Shown: positions 25,978-37,830, counted from the first letter of the stretch. The stretch: 64,000 bases of DNA from Sphaerisporangium sp. TRM90804 (GCF_029846175.1 NZ_JARWAC010000030.1:124001-188000), one strand, 5' to 3'. A program made the numbers and translations. Notes: generated by a model not told the origin, from the letters alone.

Positions 25978-26838
25978 TCAGGTCGGCGGCCAACGAGGGA
26001 GCAGGCGCACCTGGCCTCGGGCCAGCAGCAGGAGGGGGTCCAGGTAGCCGTCGGGGCCGATGAGGCCCCAGTGGAGGCAGGTCGCCGGGCAGTGCGCGGC
26101 GGCGTCGGTATGGCGGGGCTTCTCGACGACGCCGATGATGTCGCCGCGCCGCACGGTCTGGCCGCGCCGCACCGTCGTGCGCACCGGCAGGTACGTCGTT
26201 CGCAGACCGTCGGCGTGCGCGATCGAGACGACGCCCCGGGCGGCGAACGGGCCGGCGTAGACGACGACGCCCGCGCCGGCCGCATGCACGGGCCGCCGGG
26301 GACGCGCGTCGAGATCAACCCCGCGATGCCCCGCCAGCCACGGCAGCGGGGGAGGGGCGAACGGGCGCATGACCACCAAGGGGCCGGCAAGCGGCGAGCT
26401 CCACCGGGCGACGCCAGGAGCGGTCTCGCCGCCCTCCCACGATGGATTCGCGACCCCACCCTCCTGATCACCGGCCTCCTGATCACCGGCCTCCTGATCA
26501 CCGGGCGGTCCCGCCGCCGGTCGGTCGGGACCGGACACGTCTCGCCGCCCGTCGTGCCGGCTCGTTGCCGGTCGGGGGGAGCCACGTCCGTGACCTTGGG
26601 CTCCGGGTGGGCTTGTGGCCGGTTGGGGGGTGCTGGGTCGGTGGTCTTGGGTTTCGGGCGGGCCTGTGGCCGGTGGGGTGGATCCGCCTTCTTGATCGGG
26701 GGCGCTCGCCGCTGGGCGGGGGCTGCTGGTCGTCCTGGAGTCGGGGGAGGTGGCCGCGGTCGCGGTAAGGGTGGGGGATGGGGCGGTGGCGAGGGTGAGG
26801 AACAGCACGGCCAGCAGGCGCTTCACCGGAGGGCTCAT
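25978..26838 (-). CDS. Secreted M23 (LytM-like) peptidase with variant zinc motif
   Basis: The ATG at MSPPVKRLLAVLFLTLATAPS gives a signal peptide and 286 residues; longer starts lose it. A disordered Pro/Ser/Asp linker follows, with GDQEAG repeated (a 15-bp DNA repeat near 26459-26503). The C-terminal domain shows HRGVDLD, the first zinc motif, but the usual HLH is CLH in HCPATCLHWGL, so one metal ligand is Cys. The end GYLDPLLLLARGQVRLL is typical of actinobacterial M23 proteins encoded near rpsB. A cell-wall peptidase or a non-catalytic wall binder are both possible. Confidence 0.8.
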   Translation of the reverse strand: MSPPVKRLLAVLFLTLATAPSPTLTATAATSPDSRTTSSPRPAASAPDQEGGSTPPATGPPETQDHRPSTPQPATSPPGAQGHGRGSPRPATSRHDGRRDVSGPDRPAAGPPGDQEAGDQEAGDQEGGVANPSWEGGETAPGVARWSSPLAGPLVVMRPFAPPPLPWLAGHRGVDLDARPRRPVHAAGAGVVVYAGPFAARGVVSIAHADGLRTTYLPVRTTVRRGQTVRRGDIIGVVEKPRHTDAAAHCPATCLHWGLIGPDGYLDPLLLLARGQVRLLPRWPPT

Positions 26839-26947
26839 GGGAGAAGACTGGTGGACGGCGGCACGGGAGCGGGGGGCCGAGCGGCGTTCTGTGTACAAGT
26901 GAGGTCCGCGGGTCCGACCGGCTGGAATCGGCGTGGAGGGAGATCTC

Positions 26948-28357
26948 ATGGGGCCCGACGGGAGACCTCAGACGGTTGACGAGGTCGTCAGGGCGCTGGG
27001 CAGGGAGGTCGGGCTTGATCTCCCCGCCGTCCGCGTGACGGGGGATGAGAGGGCCCTGCCGTCCGCGTTCAGGATCGGAACGGCGGCCGCCGCCGTCGTC
27101 GGTGCGGTGACCGGGGCCGTCTCCCTGTACCGGCGGGAACAGGGTCACGCGGAGGTGACCGTGGACGTCGGCGAGGCCGTCGCCGCCTTCAAGGACGAGC
27201 GGTACTTCACGATCGACGGCGAGGCCCTCGACCTGTGGGCGCCGCTGTCCCGCGATTACCCGACATCCGACGGGTGGGTACGGCTGCACTGCAACTTCGA
27301 CCACCACCGCGACGCCGCACTGCGTGCCCTGAACCTCCCGCCGGACTCCGGCGAAGCCCAGGTCGCCGCCGCCTGCGCCGGCCGGACGGCCGTCGACGTC
27401 GAGCAGGCGGTCACCGACGCCGGGGGATGCGCGGCCGCGACGCGGAGTCGCGAGCGGTGGCACGACCACCCGCAGAGCCGCGCCGTCGCACGCTTGCCCC
27501 TCATCGGGCTCAGGCGCCTCGGCCCCGCCGCACACGCCGCGCCCGGCCCACCGGAGCACGCGCCGGTGACCGGGACGCGGCCGTTGGACGGGGTACGGGT
27601 GCTTGATCTCACCCGGGTGCTGGCCGGGCCGGTGGCGACGCGTGTCCTCGCCGCTCACGGTGCGAAGGTCCTCAAGGTCGGGGCGGCCCACCTGCCGGAG
27701 GTGCCCGGGGTGGTGATCAGCACGGCGTTCGGCAAGCGCTACTGCGAGCTGGACCTTCGTACGCAGGAAGGCGCGGACGCGCTGCGCCGGCTGGTGGCGG
27801 GGGCGGACGTGCTCGTCCAGTCATACCGGCCCGGCGCGCTGGCGGCGCTGGGCTTCGGCGCCGATCAGCTCGCGTCCATGCGACCGGGCCTCGTCCGCGT
27901 GGACATCTCCGCCTACGGCACGCTGGGCCCGTGGGCGGGGCGGCGCGGCTTCGACAGCCTCGTGCAGATGGTCTGTGGCATCGCGCACGAGGGCGGCGAT
28001 GGTGGCGATGGCGGCAAGCCCGTCCCGCTGCCCGTCCAGGCGCTCGACCACGCCACCGGCTGGCTGGCCGCGCTGGGCGCGGTCGCCGGTCTGCTGCGCC
28101 GGCGGGCCGAAGGGGGGGCGTGGCAGGCCGAGACGATCCTGGCCCGCACCGCCCTCTGGCTCGACGGCCTCGGCCGCATCACCCCTTCCCCGCGGGGCCG
28201 CGACGCCGGGCCGGAGGCGCCGGTTCCGCTTGAGCGGATGGACAGCTCGTTCGGGACCCTTGCGTACGTCCCGGCTCCCGGCGCGATCGGCGGGGCACGG
28301 CCATTCTGGTCGTCGCCGCCGCCCCGCCGGGGGGAGCACCCGCCCGCCTGGTGGTGA
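26948..28357 (+). CDS. CaiB/BaiF-type (family III) CoA-transferase, rearranged two-part architecture
   Basis: The ATG with GGAGGGAGA upstream gives 469 residues. Residues 1-200 resemble a partial CoA-transferase domain (FRIGTAAAAVVGAVTGAVSLY, VTVDVGEAVAAF). After a linker, residues 215-350 look like a fresh N-terminal domain: PLDGVRVLDLTRVLAGPVATR, RYCELDLRTQEGADALRRLV, DVLVQSYRPGALAALGFG and RVDISAYGTLGPWAGRRGFD. The family moves CoA between carboxylic acids. The substrate is unknown, and the ordering suggests a duplication or permutation. Confidence 0.75.
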   Translation: MGPDGRPQTVDEVVRALGREVGLDLPAVRVTGDERALPSAFRIGTAAAAVVGAVTGAVSLYRREQGHAEVTVDVGEAVAAFKDERYFTIDGEALDLWAPLSRDYPTSDGWVRLHCNFDHHRDAALRALNLPPDSGEAQVAAACAGRTAVDVEQAVTDAGGCAAATRSRERWHDHPQSRAVARLPLIGLRRLGPAAHAAPGPPEHAPVTGTRPLDGVRVLDLTRVLAGPVATRVLAAHGAKVLKVGAAHLPEVPGVVISTAFGKRYCELDLRTQEGADALRRLVAGADVLVQSYRPGALAALGFGADQLASMRPGLVRVDISAYGTLGPWAGRRGFDSLVQMVCGIAHEGGDGGDGGKPVPLPVQALDHATGWLAALGAVAGLLRRRAEGGAWQAETILARTALWLDGLGRITPSPRGRDAGPEAPVPLERMDSSFGTLAYVPAPGAIGGARPFWSSPPPRRGEHPPAWW

Positions 28358-28387
28358 TGGGCGGCGCCTGGGACAGGGGCGTGCCGG

Positions 28388-29746
28388 TCACCGGTGTCGC
28401 GTCGAGGAAGGCTCGCCCGCCTGGTGGCCGGTGCTTCTCGAAGGGCCGGGCTCCGCCGGTCGCTTCGCCGGCGGTGCCGGGGCCGGCTCTGCTGAGGGGG
28501 CGTGCGAGGGGGCGTGGCGGAGCGGGGAGAGCCAGACGAGCGCGATGGCGAGGACGAGGACGGCGGCACAGGCCCACAGGGCGGGGCGCAGGCCGATCAG
28601 GTCGCCGAGCACGCCGCCCGTGACGCCACCGAGCGTCATCACCCCCATGGTGGAGACCGTCATGACGGCGTTCACCCGCCCGACCGCCTCAGGCGGGGAC
28701 TCGCGGAGTTGCACCGTCCCGTAGCAGACGCTGAACGCCACCACCGCGATGCCGCTGACCAGGTACGCGGCCACCAGCAGCGGCACCAGCACCACGGGGG
28801 ATCCGTGCGCTGCTGCCAGCGCGGCCGTCTCGAGCGGGAAGAACAGCACCCCGGCGAGGATCACCCGGTTCTCGGAGAACCGGCGGGCCAGCCGGGGCGT
28901 GACGGCCGCGCCGACGAGCCCCCCGGCGCCGTACGCCGCCGTCAGCAGGCCGATCACCCACGCGGGCAGCCCCAGCGTGTGCACGGCGAACAGGACGTAC
29001 AGCGCCATGTGTCCGGCCGAGGCGAAGTTGACCAGGACGCCCGCGCCGATCAGCGTCCACAGCACCCGGTTGCCCGTCACGGCGCGCACGCCGTCGCGGA
29101 TGTCGCGCAGAAGGCTACGGCGCGGCGATCCGGCGGCCGTCCCCGAACGGGAGGCGGGCTCCGGGGAACGGATGGACCGCAGGCACAGGGCCGAGACCAG
29201 GAAGGAGGCCGCGTCCGCCACCAGGGCCACCGGAGCGGTCAGGAGCTGGACCAGGATGCCGGCCAGCCCGGGTCCGGTGACGCTCGCCGTGGAGTACACC
29301 GCCTGGAAGCCGGCGATGGCCGCCGTCCGCTGGTGCTCGGGGACGACGCTGGGGATGTGCGGGAACCAGGCCGTCTGGTAGACGACGGCGCAGGTGCCCG
29401 TGACCAGCGCGACGGCGATCAGCAGCGGCGTGGACAGCAGGCCCGCGAACCAGGCGAGCGGCACCGCGGCCACCGCGGCGGCCGCGACCAGCTCACACCC
29501 GATCATGATCGGCCGGCGACGGGCCAGACGGTCGACGTACGCGCCGGCGTGCAGCCCGAAGAGCAGGTACGGCAGGGTCGCGGCCCCGGTGAGCAGGCCC
29601 ATCTCGGTCGGCGTCGCGCCCAGCAGCGTCGCCGCCGTGAGGGGCACGGCAAGACGGGTGACGTGGGTGCCGGTCTCGGACACCGCGCGCGCGGACCACA
29701 GCAGCCGGTAGTCGGGCTGCCGCCGGAGAGGGATGGTCTCAACCAT
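28388..29746 (-). CDS. MFS exporter, EntS-like family
   Basis: The 452-residue protein begins MVETIPLRRQPDYRLLWSAR and has about twelve membrane segments with the loop GAYVDRLARRRPIMIG, matching the MFS motif between segments 2 and 3. VVYQTAWFPHIPSVVPEHQRTAAI is typical of the EntS/multidrug group. It is divergent from an ArsR-type regulator gene with a palindrome between them, so it is probably that regulator's target. The substrate is unknown. Confidence 0.85.
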   Translation of the reverse strand: MVETIPLRRQPDYRLLWSARAVSETGTHVTRLAVPLTAATLLGATPTEMGLLTGAATLPYLLFGLHAGAYVDRLARRRPIMIGCELVAAAAVAAVPLAWFAGLLSTPLLIAVALVTGTCAVVYQTAWFPHIPSVVPEHQRTAAIAGFQAVYSTASVTGPGLAGILVQLLTAPVALVADAASFLVSALCLRSIRSPEPASRSGTAAGSPRRSLLRDIRDGVRAVTGNRVLWTLIGAGVLVNFASAGHMALYVLFAVHTLGLPAWVIGLLTAAYGAGGLVGAAVTPRLARRFSENRVILAGVLFFPLETAALAAAHGSPVVLVPLLVAAYLVSGIAVVAFSVCYGTVQLRESPPEAVGRVNAVMTVSTMGVMTLGGVTGGVLGDLIGLRPALWACAAVLVLAIALVWLSPLRHAPSHAPSAEPAPAPPAKRPAEPGPSRSTGHQAGEPSSTRHR

Positions 29747-29763
29747 GATTATGAAAGTAAGCC

Positions 29764-29777
29764 TTCACAGTTGTGAA
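29764..29777. promoter_or_regulatory. Palindromic operator candidate between MFS and ArsR-type genes
   Basis: TTCACA-GT-TGTGAA is an exact inverted repeat 18 bp upstream of the MFS start and 65 bp before the regulator start. Looser partners (GAAAG and CTTTC elements) flank it. It is well placed to let the regulator repress both genes. Confidence 0.5.
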
Positions 29778-29842
29778 AGCAACCCTTCGCGATTCCGCCT
29801 ACATCGCCGCCAATGCAGACGGAGGGCGTTACCGTTCCTGCT

Positions 29843-30475
29843 ATGAGTCAGCGGAACCAGATGGTCGAGGACCCGCGTGTCATGCGGGCGCTGGCGCACC
29901 CGTCGCGCCTGGCCATCCTCAAGCGCCTGCAGACCGAGGGTCCGGCGACGGCGACCGAATGCGCCGAGATCGCCGGCATCTCGCCGAGCGCCTGCAGCTA
30001 CCACCTGCGCATGCTGGCCAAGTACGGGTTCGTCGAGGACGCCCCGCCGCGCGGCGACGGCCGCGAGCGCCTGTGGCGGGCGCACCACCGCGGCTTCACC
30101 GTGGCCGAGCCGGACGAACTAACCCCCGAGGTGGCCGAGGCGAAGAACGTCCTGGCCAAAACCGTGGTCAACGGCATCGCCGAGGAGCTGCTGCGGTACT
30201 TCGACGCCAGCGTGCGCGAGTCCAGGCAGTGGCGGCAGGCCAGCACGCTCAACCAGATGCTCCTGCGCGCCAACGCCGAGGAGCTGGAGGAGCTCGGCCG
30301 CCGGGTGACGGAGATCCTGGTGCCGTACCTGGCCAAGACCCGCACCGCCGAGGAGGCGCCCCCGGACGCCCGTTTGGTCCAGGGGGTCGTCTACCTCTAC
30401 CCGCGGCCGCCCGCGGGACCCGGCGTCGGCCGGTCCGGAACCGGCCCGGATAACCCGCCCGAGGCGGAAAACTGA
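29843..30475 (+). CDS. ArsR-type winged-helix transcriptional regulator
   Basis: The start at MSQRNQMVEDPRVMRALAHPSR gives 210 residues; an ATG ten codons upstream is also possible and neither has a strong ribosome site. The DNA-binding helices are ATECAEIAGISPSACSYHLRMLAKYGFVED, read as two helices. The wing is RGDGRERLWRAHHRG. There is no metal-binding Cys pair. The C-terminal half is helical and may bind a small ligand. It is divergent from the exporter. Confidence 0.85.
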   Translation: MSQRNQMVEDPRVMRALAHPSRLAILKRLQTEGPATATECAEIAGISPSACSYHLRMLAKYGFVEDAPPRGDGRERLWRAHHRGFTVAEPDELTPEVAEAKNVLAKTVVNGIAEELLRYFDASVRESRQWRQASTLNQMLLRANAEELEELGRRVTEILVPYLAKTRTAEEAPPDARLVQGVVYLYPRPPAGPGVGRSGTGPDNPPEAEN

Positions 30476-30717
30476 CTTCGTCTTGGGTTGACAAGTAAGG
30501 AACCCTGTATGCGTGGGCTGGGCGTGGCCGGGTTCCGGGTACACTTCTGGTGGCTCGTCAAGCGGGCCGACTTCGCACGCCCACAGGCGAACCGCCCTCT
30601 CGGTCCGGGTCGTTGACTCGGATGGGGCGGTTCAGGGCGTCAGGGCGGGAGCCCCAGGCTTCCGCATACAACCGAGACGCGCGCCCTCGCGGCGCTCTAC
30701 CCAGGAGGACCATACTC
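30476..30717 (+). promoter_or_regulatory. rpsB upstream region
   Basis: A TTGACA hexamer at 30488-30493 is followed 15 nt later by TATGCG, and a separate TACACT sits at 30540-30545, preceded by GGG. These are candidate rpsB promoter parts only. A long leader of up to about 170 nt then precedes the AGGAGGA ribosome site. I saw no known ribosomal-protein leader structure. Confidence 0.35.
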
Positions 30718-31731
<1,014 letters not shown>

Positions 31732-31768
31732 GTCAGGCGCCGGTCCGTACGGCTAGCAAGGCTTTTAC

Positions 31769-31802
31769 CGGGTGGGTGCGCCAAAGGGGGCGCACCCACC
31801 CG
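31769..31802 (+). terminator. Strong hairpin (attenuator-like) between rpsB and tsf
   Basis: A perfect 14-bp inverted repeat, CGGGTGGGTGCGCC and GGCGCACCCACCCG, with a 6-nt AAAGGG loop lies 37 bp after rpsB and 29 bp before tsf. There is no T run downstream. It may lower tsf expression relative to rpsB or protect the upstream mRNA end. Confidence 0.65.
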
Positions 31803-31831
31803 ATCCACGACGACTCAACGAGGAAAAGACA

Positions 31832-33503
<1,672 letters not shown>

Positions 33504-33512
33504 GGAGCCGCT

Positions 33513-34070
33513 GTGATCGACGAAACCCTCCTCGAAGCCGAGGAAAAGATGGACAAGGCGGTCGCGGTCGCGAAGGAGGACTTCGCGGCGATCCGCACCG
33601 GCAGGGTCGGCCCCTCGATGTTCAACAAGATCCTTGTTGACTACTACGGGTCCCCGACGCCCGTGCAGCAGCTCGCGTCGTTCCACGTCCCCGAAGCTCG
33701 CATGGTCATCATCCAGCCCTACGACAAGGGCTCGATGACCGCCATCGAGAAGGCGATCCGCGACAGCGACCTCGGCGTCAACCCCGGCAACGACGGCGCC
33801 GTGATCCGCGTGGTGTTCCCCGAGCTGTCGGAGGAGCGCCGCAAGGAGTACATCAAGATCGCCAGGACCAAGGCCGAGAGCAGCAAGGTCTCGGTGCGCA
33901 ACATCCGCCGGCACGCCAAGGAGACGCTGGACAAGCTCGTCAAGGACGGCGAGGCCGGCGAGGACGAGGTGCGCCGCGCGGAGAAGGAACTGGACGACCT
34001 CACGCAGAAGCACGTCGCCAAGATCGACGACCTGCTGAAGCACAAGGAGTCCGAGCTGCTCGACATCTGA
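33513..34070 (+). CDS. frr: Ribosome recycling factor
   Basis: The 185-residue protein starts at a GTG after GGGAGCCGCT. It has the family motifs [42 protein letters not shown]-like [15 protein letters not shown], and [21 protein letters not shown]. With EF-G it splits post-termination ribosomes. The length is standard. Confidence 0.97.
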   Translation: MIDETLLEAEEKMDKAVAVAKEDFAAIRTGRVGPSMFNKILVDYYGSPTPVQQLASFHVPEARMVIIQPYDKGSMTAIEKAIRDSDLGVNPGNDGAVIRVVFPELSEERRKEYIKIARTKAESSKVSVRNIRRHAKETLDKLVKDGEAGEDEVRRAEKELDDLTQKHVAKIDDLLKHKESELLDI

Positions 34071-34229
34071 GCGCGGTCGCAGGTCAGGTTCGGGCGCTTC
34101 CACTCCGGTGTCGGCCGAGGGGGAGCGCCCTCTCCACGTTTCGGGGCCATCGTGCTCCCTCCCCGCCGCCCGGCGGTACTGGCACGGCGGCCGCCGAGCG
34201 TGGTGGGCGTGTACGAGAGTGGGATCACA

Positions 34230-35183
34230 GTGGAAGGTACGGCGGCGGACGGTCCGGGCTCGGCCGGAGGCCGGGGAGTCGACGGAGGCCCGCCCGCGGG
34301 CGCCGGCGGCGTTGTCCCCGACGGGTCGCACGACGACACGGACATCCCCCGGGGCGCCGAGAGGGCACGTTCGGGGCGCGTGCGCACCGGGCGCAACCTG
34401 CCGGCGGCCATCGCCGTCGGCGCCGGCCTGGGCGCGGCGGTCATCGTCTCGCTCTACACGGTCAAGGAAGCCTTCCTGGCCGTCCTGCTCGTCACCGTGG
34501 CCGTCGGCGTCGTCGAGCTGGTCCGCGCGTTCGCCGTGCGAGACATCTGGGTGCCGCTGGCCCCGGCGCTGGCCGGCCTCGTCGGCATGGTCGTAGGAGC
34601 CTACTGGGGCGGGCCCGAATGGCTGCTCGGCGCGTTCACGCTGACCGTGCTCACGCTGCTGATCTGGCGGATGCCCCGCGGCACCGACGGGTATGTGCGG
34701 GACGCCTCCGGCGGCGTCCTGACGGTGGTGTACACCGGGGTGCTCGCGTCGTTCGTCCCGCTCATGCTGGCCGAGACCGACGGCGCCGACCGTGTGCTGA
34801 TCTTCGTGGCCGTCACCGTCTCCAGCGACATCGGCGGATACTTCGCGGGCATCCTGTTCGGCAAGCACCGCATGTCGGCCATCAGCCCGAACAAGACCTG
34901 GGAGGGCTTCAGCGGGTCGGTGCTGGCGTGCGTGATCTGCGGCGCGGTGCTGGTGCGGGTGCTGATGGACGGCCAGTACTGGCAGGGCGCGATCGTGGGC
35001 GCCGTGGTGGCCGCGTTCGCGACCGTCGGCGACCTGATCGAGTCGGTGATCAAGCGCGACCTCGGCATCAAGGACATGGGCTCGGTGCTGCCGGGCCACG
35101 GCGGGGTGATGGACCGCCTCGACTCGCTGCTCGTCACGCTCGTCCCGGTCTGGCTGCTTCTGGCGATCTTCATACCCACCTGA
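34230..35183 (+). CDS. cdsA: Phosphatidate cytidylyltransferase
   Basis: A GTG after GAGAGTGGGA gives 317 residues; GTGs seven and 26 codons earlier are alternatives. A disordered 50-residue N-terminus precedes about eight membrane segments. The signature parts SDIGGYFAGILFGKH, SPNKTWEGFSGS and KRDLGIKDMGSVLPGHGGVMDR are complete. It makes CDP-diacylglycerol for all phospholipid head groups. The start is uncertain; the identity is not. Confidence 0.93.
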   Translation: MEGTAADGPGSAGGRGVDGGPPAGAGGVVPDGSHDDTDIPRGAERARSGRVRTGRNLPAAIAVGAGLGAAVIVSLYTVKEAFLAVLLVTVAVGVVELVRAFAVRDIWVPLAPALAGLVGMVVGAYWGGPEWLLGAFTLTVLTLLIWRMPRGTDGYVRDASGGVLTVVYTGVLASFVPLMLAETDGADRVLIFVAVTVSSDIGGYFAGILFGKHRMSAISPNKTWEGFSGSVLACVICGAVLVRVLMDGQYWQGAIVGAVVAAFATVGDLIESVIKRDLGIKDMGSVLPGHGGVMDRLDSLLVTLVPVWLLLAIFIPT

Positions 35184-35216
35184 CAGGGCAGGGCGCCCCG
35201 CGCCCGATGACCGTCG

Positions 35217-36248
35217 TCAGGGGATACGCCCGGCGAGGGTGAGGCGCTGGTGCCCGTGCTCGGCGACGTGCTGAAGCTCCTGCTCGGTGACCGGCACGAG
35301 CCACAGCCATCGCACCTCGTCACCGCTGAACGCGAAGCCCGATAAGTCGGGTAAGCCGGGCACGGTGTCCAGCATGAGCACGCCGTCGTAGCCGGCCCCC
35401 AGCGGGAACGACGCCGGCTCGTCGTACCAGCGGGCCGTGTGCCCGTGGCCCAGCCAGGTCACCGACCGCCACGGGTACCGCGCCAGCCAGAGGAACAGCC
35501 GCGCCGCGTCGGTGGGCTCTCCCCGCGTCGCCACGGCCAGCTCCACCCGCGCGTAGGTGTCGGGCCGCTCGATGTACTGCTCCACGGTGGGCATCCGCTG
35601 ACAGCTCATCCCGACGGTGGACAGCACCGTGTACCCGTCCTTCGGCCGCTCGGTGACGCCCACCGTGGGCAGGTGGTCGGCGCCGAGGTCCCAGTACCTG
35701 CCCGCCCCGCCGACCCTGACGTCCAAGTGGCTCATCACGAACTGCTGGAAGGACGGCCAGGCGCTGTCGCCGCCGCGCCACTCCCAGTACGAGCGCGCCT
35801 TGGCGATCCTCGGAGCGAGGCCTTCCAGGGCCTCCTGCAGCGACCAGGCGAGCGGCGACTCGCCGACGGCGTCCCTGGCGTAGCCGGGCATGCCGTGTTC
35901 CAGGTCCGACCAGCCGGGAATCACCGCCAGCAGCTCACCGTTGCGGTACAGGGCGGCGCCGTCGCCCTCCTCGAACCACAGCACCTCCAGCTCGCCGGCC
36001 GTGATCGGCGCCGTGCCCTCCGGGACGCGGGTGTGGGCCACGGGCATCACGGGAGACCGCCACGGGCCCTCCGGCCCGGCGGTGGCGTAGGAGGGGGCGG
36101 GTCCGTGGTTGGCGAGCCAGACGGCCCCGTGGATCCCGCCTCCCCCGTCGCGCAGGTAAGCTACCGACGACGCCCCGTCCTGCTCGACGGTCACCGCCCG
36201 GCTGCCGTAGGGGCTGGTGTCGGTGAGGACGACGTCGGTGCTGCCCAA
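35217..36248 (-). CDS. Suppressor-of-fused (SUFU)-domain protein
   Basis: The 343-residue protein is encoded against its neighbours between cdsA and rlmN. The second half matches the SUFU fold: HLPTVGVTERPKDGYTVLSTVGMS, YARVELAVATRG, WLGHGHTARWYDEP, YDGVLMLDT and WLWLVPVTEQELQ. The N-terminal 130 residues are an extra domain I do not recognise, with VAYLRDGGGGIHGAVWLANHG. Bacterial SUFU proteins are often immunity proteins for polymorphic toxins, but no toxin gene adjoins this one. There is no signal peptide. Confidence 0.75.
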   Translation of the reverse strand: MGSTDVVLTDTSPYGSRAVTVEQDGASSVAYLRDGGGGIHGAVWLANHGPAPSYATAGPEGPWRSPVMPVAHTRVPEGTAPITAGELEVLWFEEGDGAALYRNGELLAVIPGWSDLEHGMPGYARDAVGESPLAWSLQEALEGLAPRIAKARSYWEWRGGDSAWPSFQQFVMSHLDVRVGGAGRYWDLGADHLPTVGVTERPKDGYTVLSTVGMSCQRMPTVEQYIERPDTYARVELAVATRGEPTDAARLFLWLARYPWRSVTWLGHGHTARWYDEPASFPLGAGYDGVLMLDTVPGLPDLSGFAFSGDEVRWLWLVPVTEQELQHVAEHGHQRLTLAGRIP

Positions 36249-36357
36249 CGCATACCCGCCTTTCCGGTGGACGTCTCCCCGATCGGCCGAGGATCACTAA
36301 CAGAGCACACCGAATGGCTGTCCACTGCAGCTTCCGGCAAAACGTTGAGAGAAGGAC

Positions 36358-37461
36358 ATGTCCGCCGAGCTCACTTTCGTCGCCCCCCGGCGCGCCAAGC
36401 CGTCCCGGCACCTGGCCGACCTGTCGATGGCCGAGCGCCGCGCCGCCGTCGTCGAGCTGGGAGAGAAGCCGTTCCGTGCCGAGCAGCTGTCCCGGCACTA
36501 CTTCGAGCGGCTGACCACCGACCCGGCGCACATGACCGACCTGCCCGCCGCCTCCCGCGACCGGCTGGTCGAAGGGCTCATGCCCGGCCTGCTGACCTCG
36601 GTCCGCGAGATCACCTGTGACGACGGCACCACCCGCAAGACGCTGTGGAAGCTGTTCGACGGCGCGCTGGTCGAGTCGGTCCTCATGCGCTACCCCGACC
36701 GGGTGACCCTGTGCGTGTCGTCCCAGGCCGGGTGCGGCATGAACTGCCCGTTCTGCGCCACCGGCCAGGCGGGGCTGACCCGCAACATGTCGACCGCCGA
36801 GATCGTCGAGCAGGTCGTGGCCGGCGCTCGGGCCCTGGCCCGCGACGAGATCCCCGGCGGCACCGGGCGGGTGAGCAACATCGTCTTCATGGGCATGGGC
36901 GAGCCGCTGGCCAACTACAAGGCCGTGATCGGCGCGGTGCGCCGCATCGTCGACCCGGCCCCGGAAGGGCTCGGCATCTCGGCGCGCGGCGTCACCGTCT
37001 CCACGGTCGGCCTCGTCCCGGCGATCGAGAAGCTGTCGAACGAGGGGCTGCCGGTGACGCTGGCGGTGTCCCTGCACGCCCCCGACGACGAACTACGCGA
37101 CACCCTCGTGCCGGTCAACACGCGCTGGAAGGTCGCCGAGGTGCTGGACGCCGCGTGGAGCTACGTCGCCCGCACCAAGCGCCGCGTCTCCATCGAGTAC
37201 GCGCTGATCAAGGACATCAACGACCAGGAGTGGCGGGCCGATCTCCTCGGCCGCCTGCTCAAGGGCAACCTCGTCCACGTGAACCTCATCCCGCTCAACC
37301 CCACCCCCGGCTCGAAGTGGACCGCCTCCCGCCCCGAGGACGAGCGAGCGTTCGTCCGCCGCCTGGAGCACCACGGCGTCCCCGTGACCGTCCGCGACAC
37401 CCGCGGCCGAGAGATCGACGGCGCCTGCGGCCAACTCGCCGCCGCCACCCCGGACTCCTGA
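36358..37461 (+). CDS. rlmN: 23S rRNA A2503 / tRNA A37 methyltransferase RlmN (radical SAM)
   Basis: The 367-residue protein has the radical-SAM cluster motif [11 protein letters not shown], then [54 protein letters not shown] and the C-terminal resolving Cys in DGACGQLA. It methylates C2 of adenine in 23S rRNA and tRNA. The ATG follows GAGAGAAGGAC. The 109-bp gap to the SUFU gene should contain both promoters. Confidence 0.96.
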   Translation: MSAELTFVAPRRAKPSRHLADLSMAERRAAVVELGEKPFRAEQLSRHYFERLTTDPAHMTDLPAASRDRLVEGLMPGLLTSVREITCDDGTTRKTLWKLFDGALVESVLMRYPDRVTLCVSSQAGCGMNCPFCATGQAGLTRNMSTAEIVEQVVAGARALARDEIPGGTGRVSNIVFMGMGEPLANYKAVIGAVRRIVDPAPEGLGISARGVTVSTVGLVPAIEKLSNEGLPVTLAVSLHAPDDELRDTLVPVNTRWKVAEVLDAAWSYVARTKRRVSIEYALIKDINDQEWRADLLGRLLKGNLVHVNLIPLNPTPGSKWTASRPEDERAFVRRLEHHGVPVTVRDTRGREIDGACGQLAAATPDS

Positions 37462-37575
37462 CCTCGCCAGCCCACTCAGCCCACCCAGGCCGACGCGAGG
37501 CCGGCCACCGCCACATCAGGCGCCGGGTCACCAAGCCGAGGCCACCCGCACCGACGAGTCCACGACCGGGCGGGG

Positions 37576-37830
37576 TCACATATGGCGAACGGCGTTGGCC
37601 ATCAACGCCAGCAGCAGCAACGCCCCCGCCCCGACCCCCAGCATGCGCCAGAACGCCCCCCACGCGGCCGCCTTGGCCCCGGGAACCTTCCCCTGAGCAT
37701 CCGCCGCGGCCTTCACCGCCTTCCCCCACCCCGCCCACGTGTCCACCACCCGCTGAAACCGCCGCCCCACAAGAAACAGAACCGTGGCGACCACCACAAC
37801 GATCACCACACGCCCGTCGGCACCATCCAT
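37576..37830 (-). CDS. Small two-span membrane protein, unknown
   Basis: The ATG with GGGAGAGAGCC upstream gives 84 residues. Membrane segment 1 is VVIVVVVATVLFLVG near residue 8; a charged middle with VVDTWAGWGKAVKAAADAQGK follows; membrane segment 2 is MLGVGAGALLLLALMANAV near the end. No family is recognised. It is convergent with rlmN and divergent from the lipoprotein gene. Confidence 0.6.
   Translation of the reverse strand: MDGADGRVVIVVVVATVLFLVGRRFQRVVDTWAGWGKAVKAAADAQGKVPGAKAAAWGAFWRMLGVGAGALLLLALMANAVRHM

Noticed and set aside
26459-26503. CRISPR-like or operator repeat CCTCCTGATCACCGG x3
   Set aside because: It is an in-frame 15-bp microsatellite coding GDQEA in the linker of the M23 protein.
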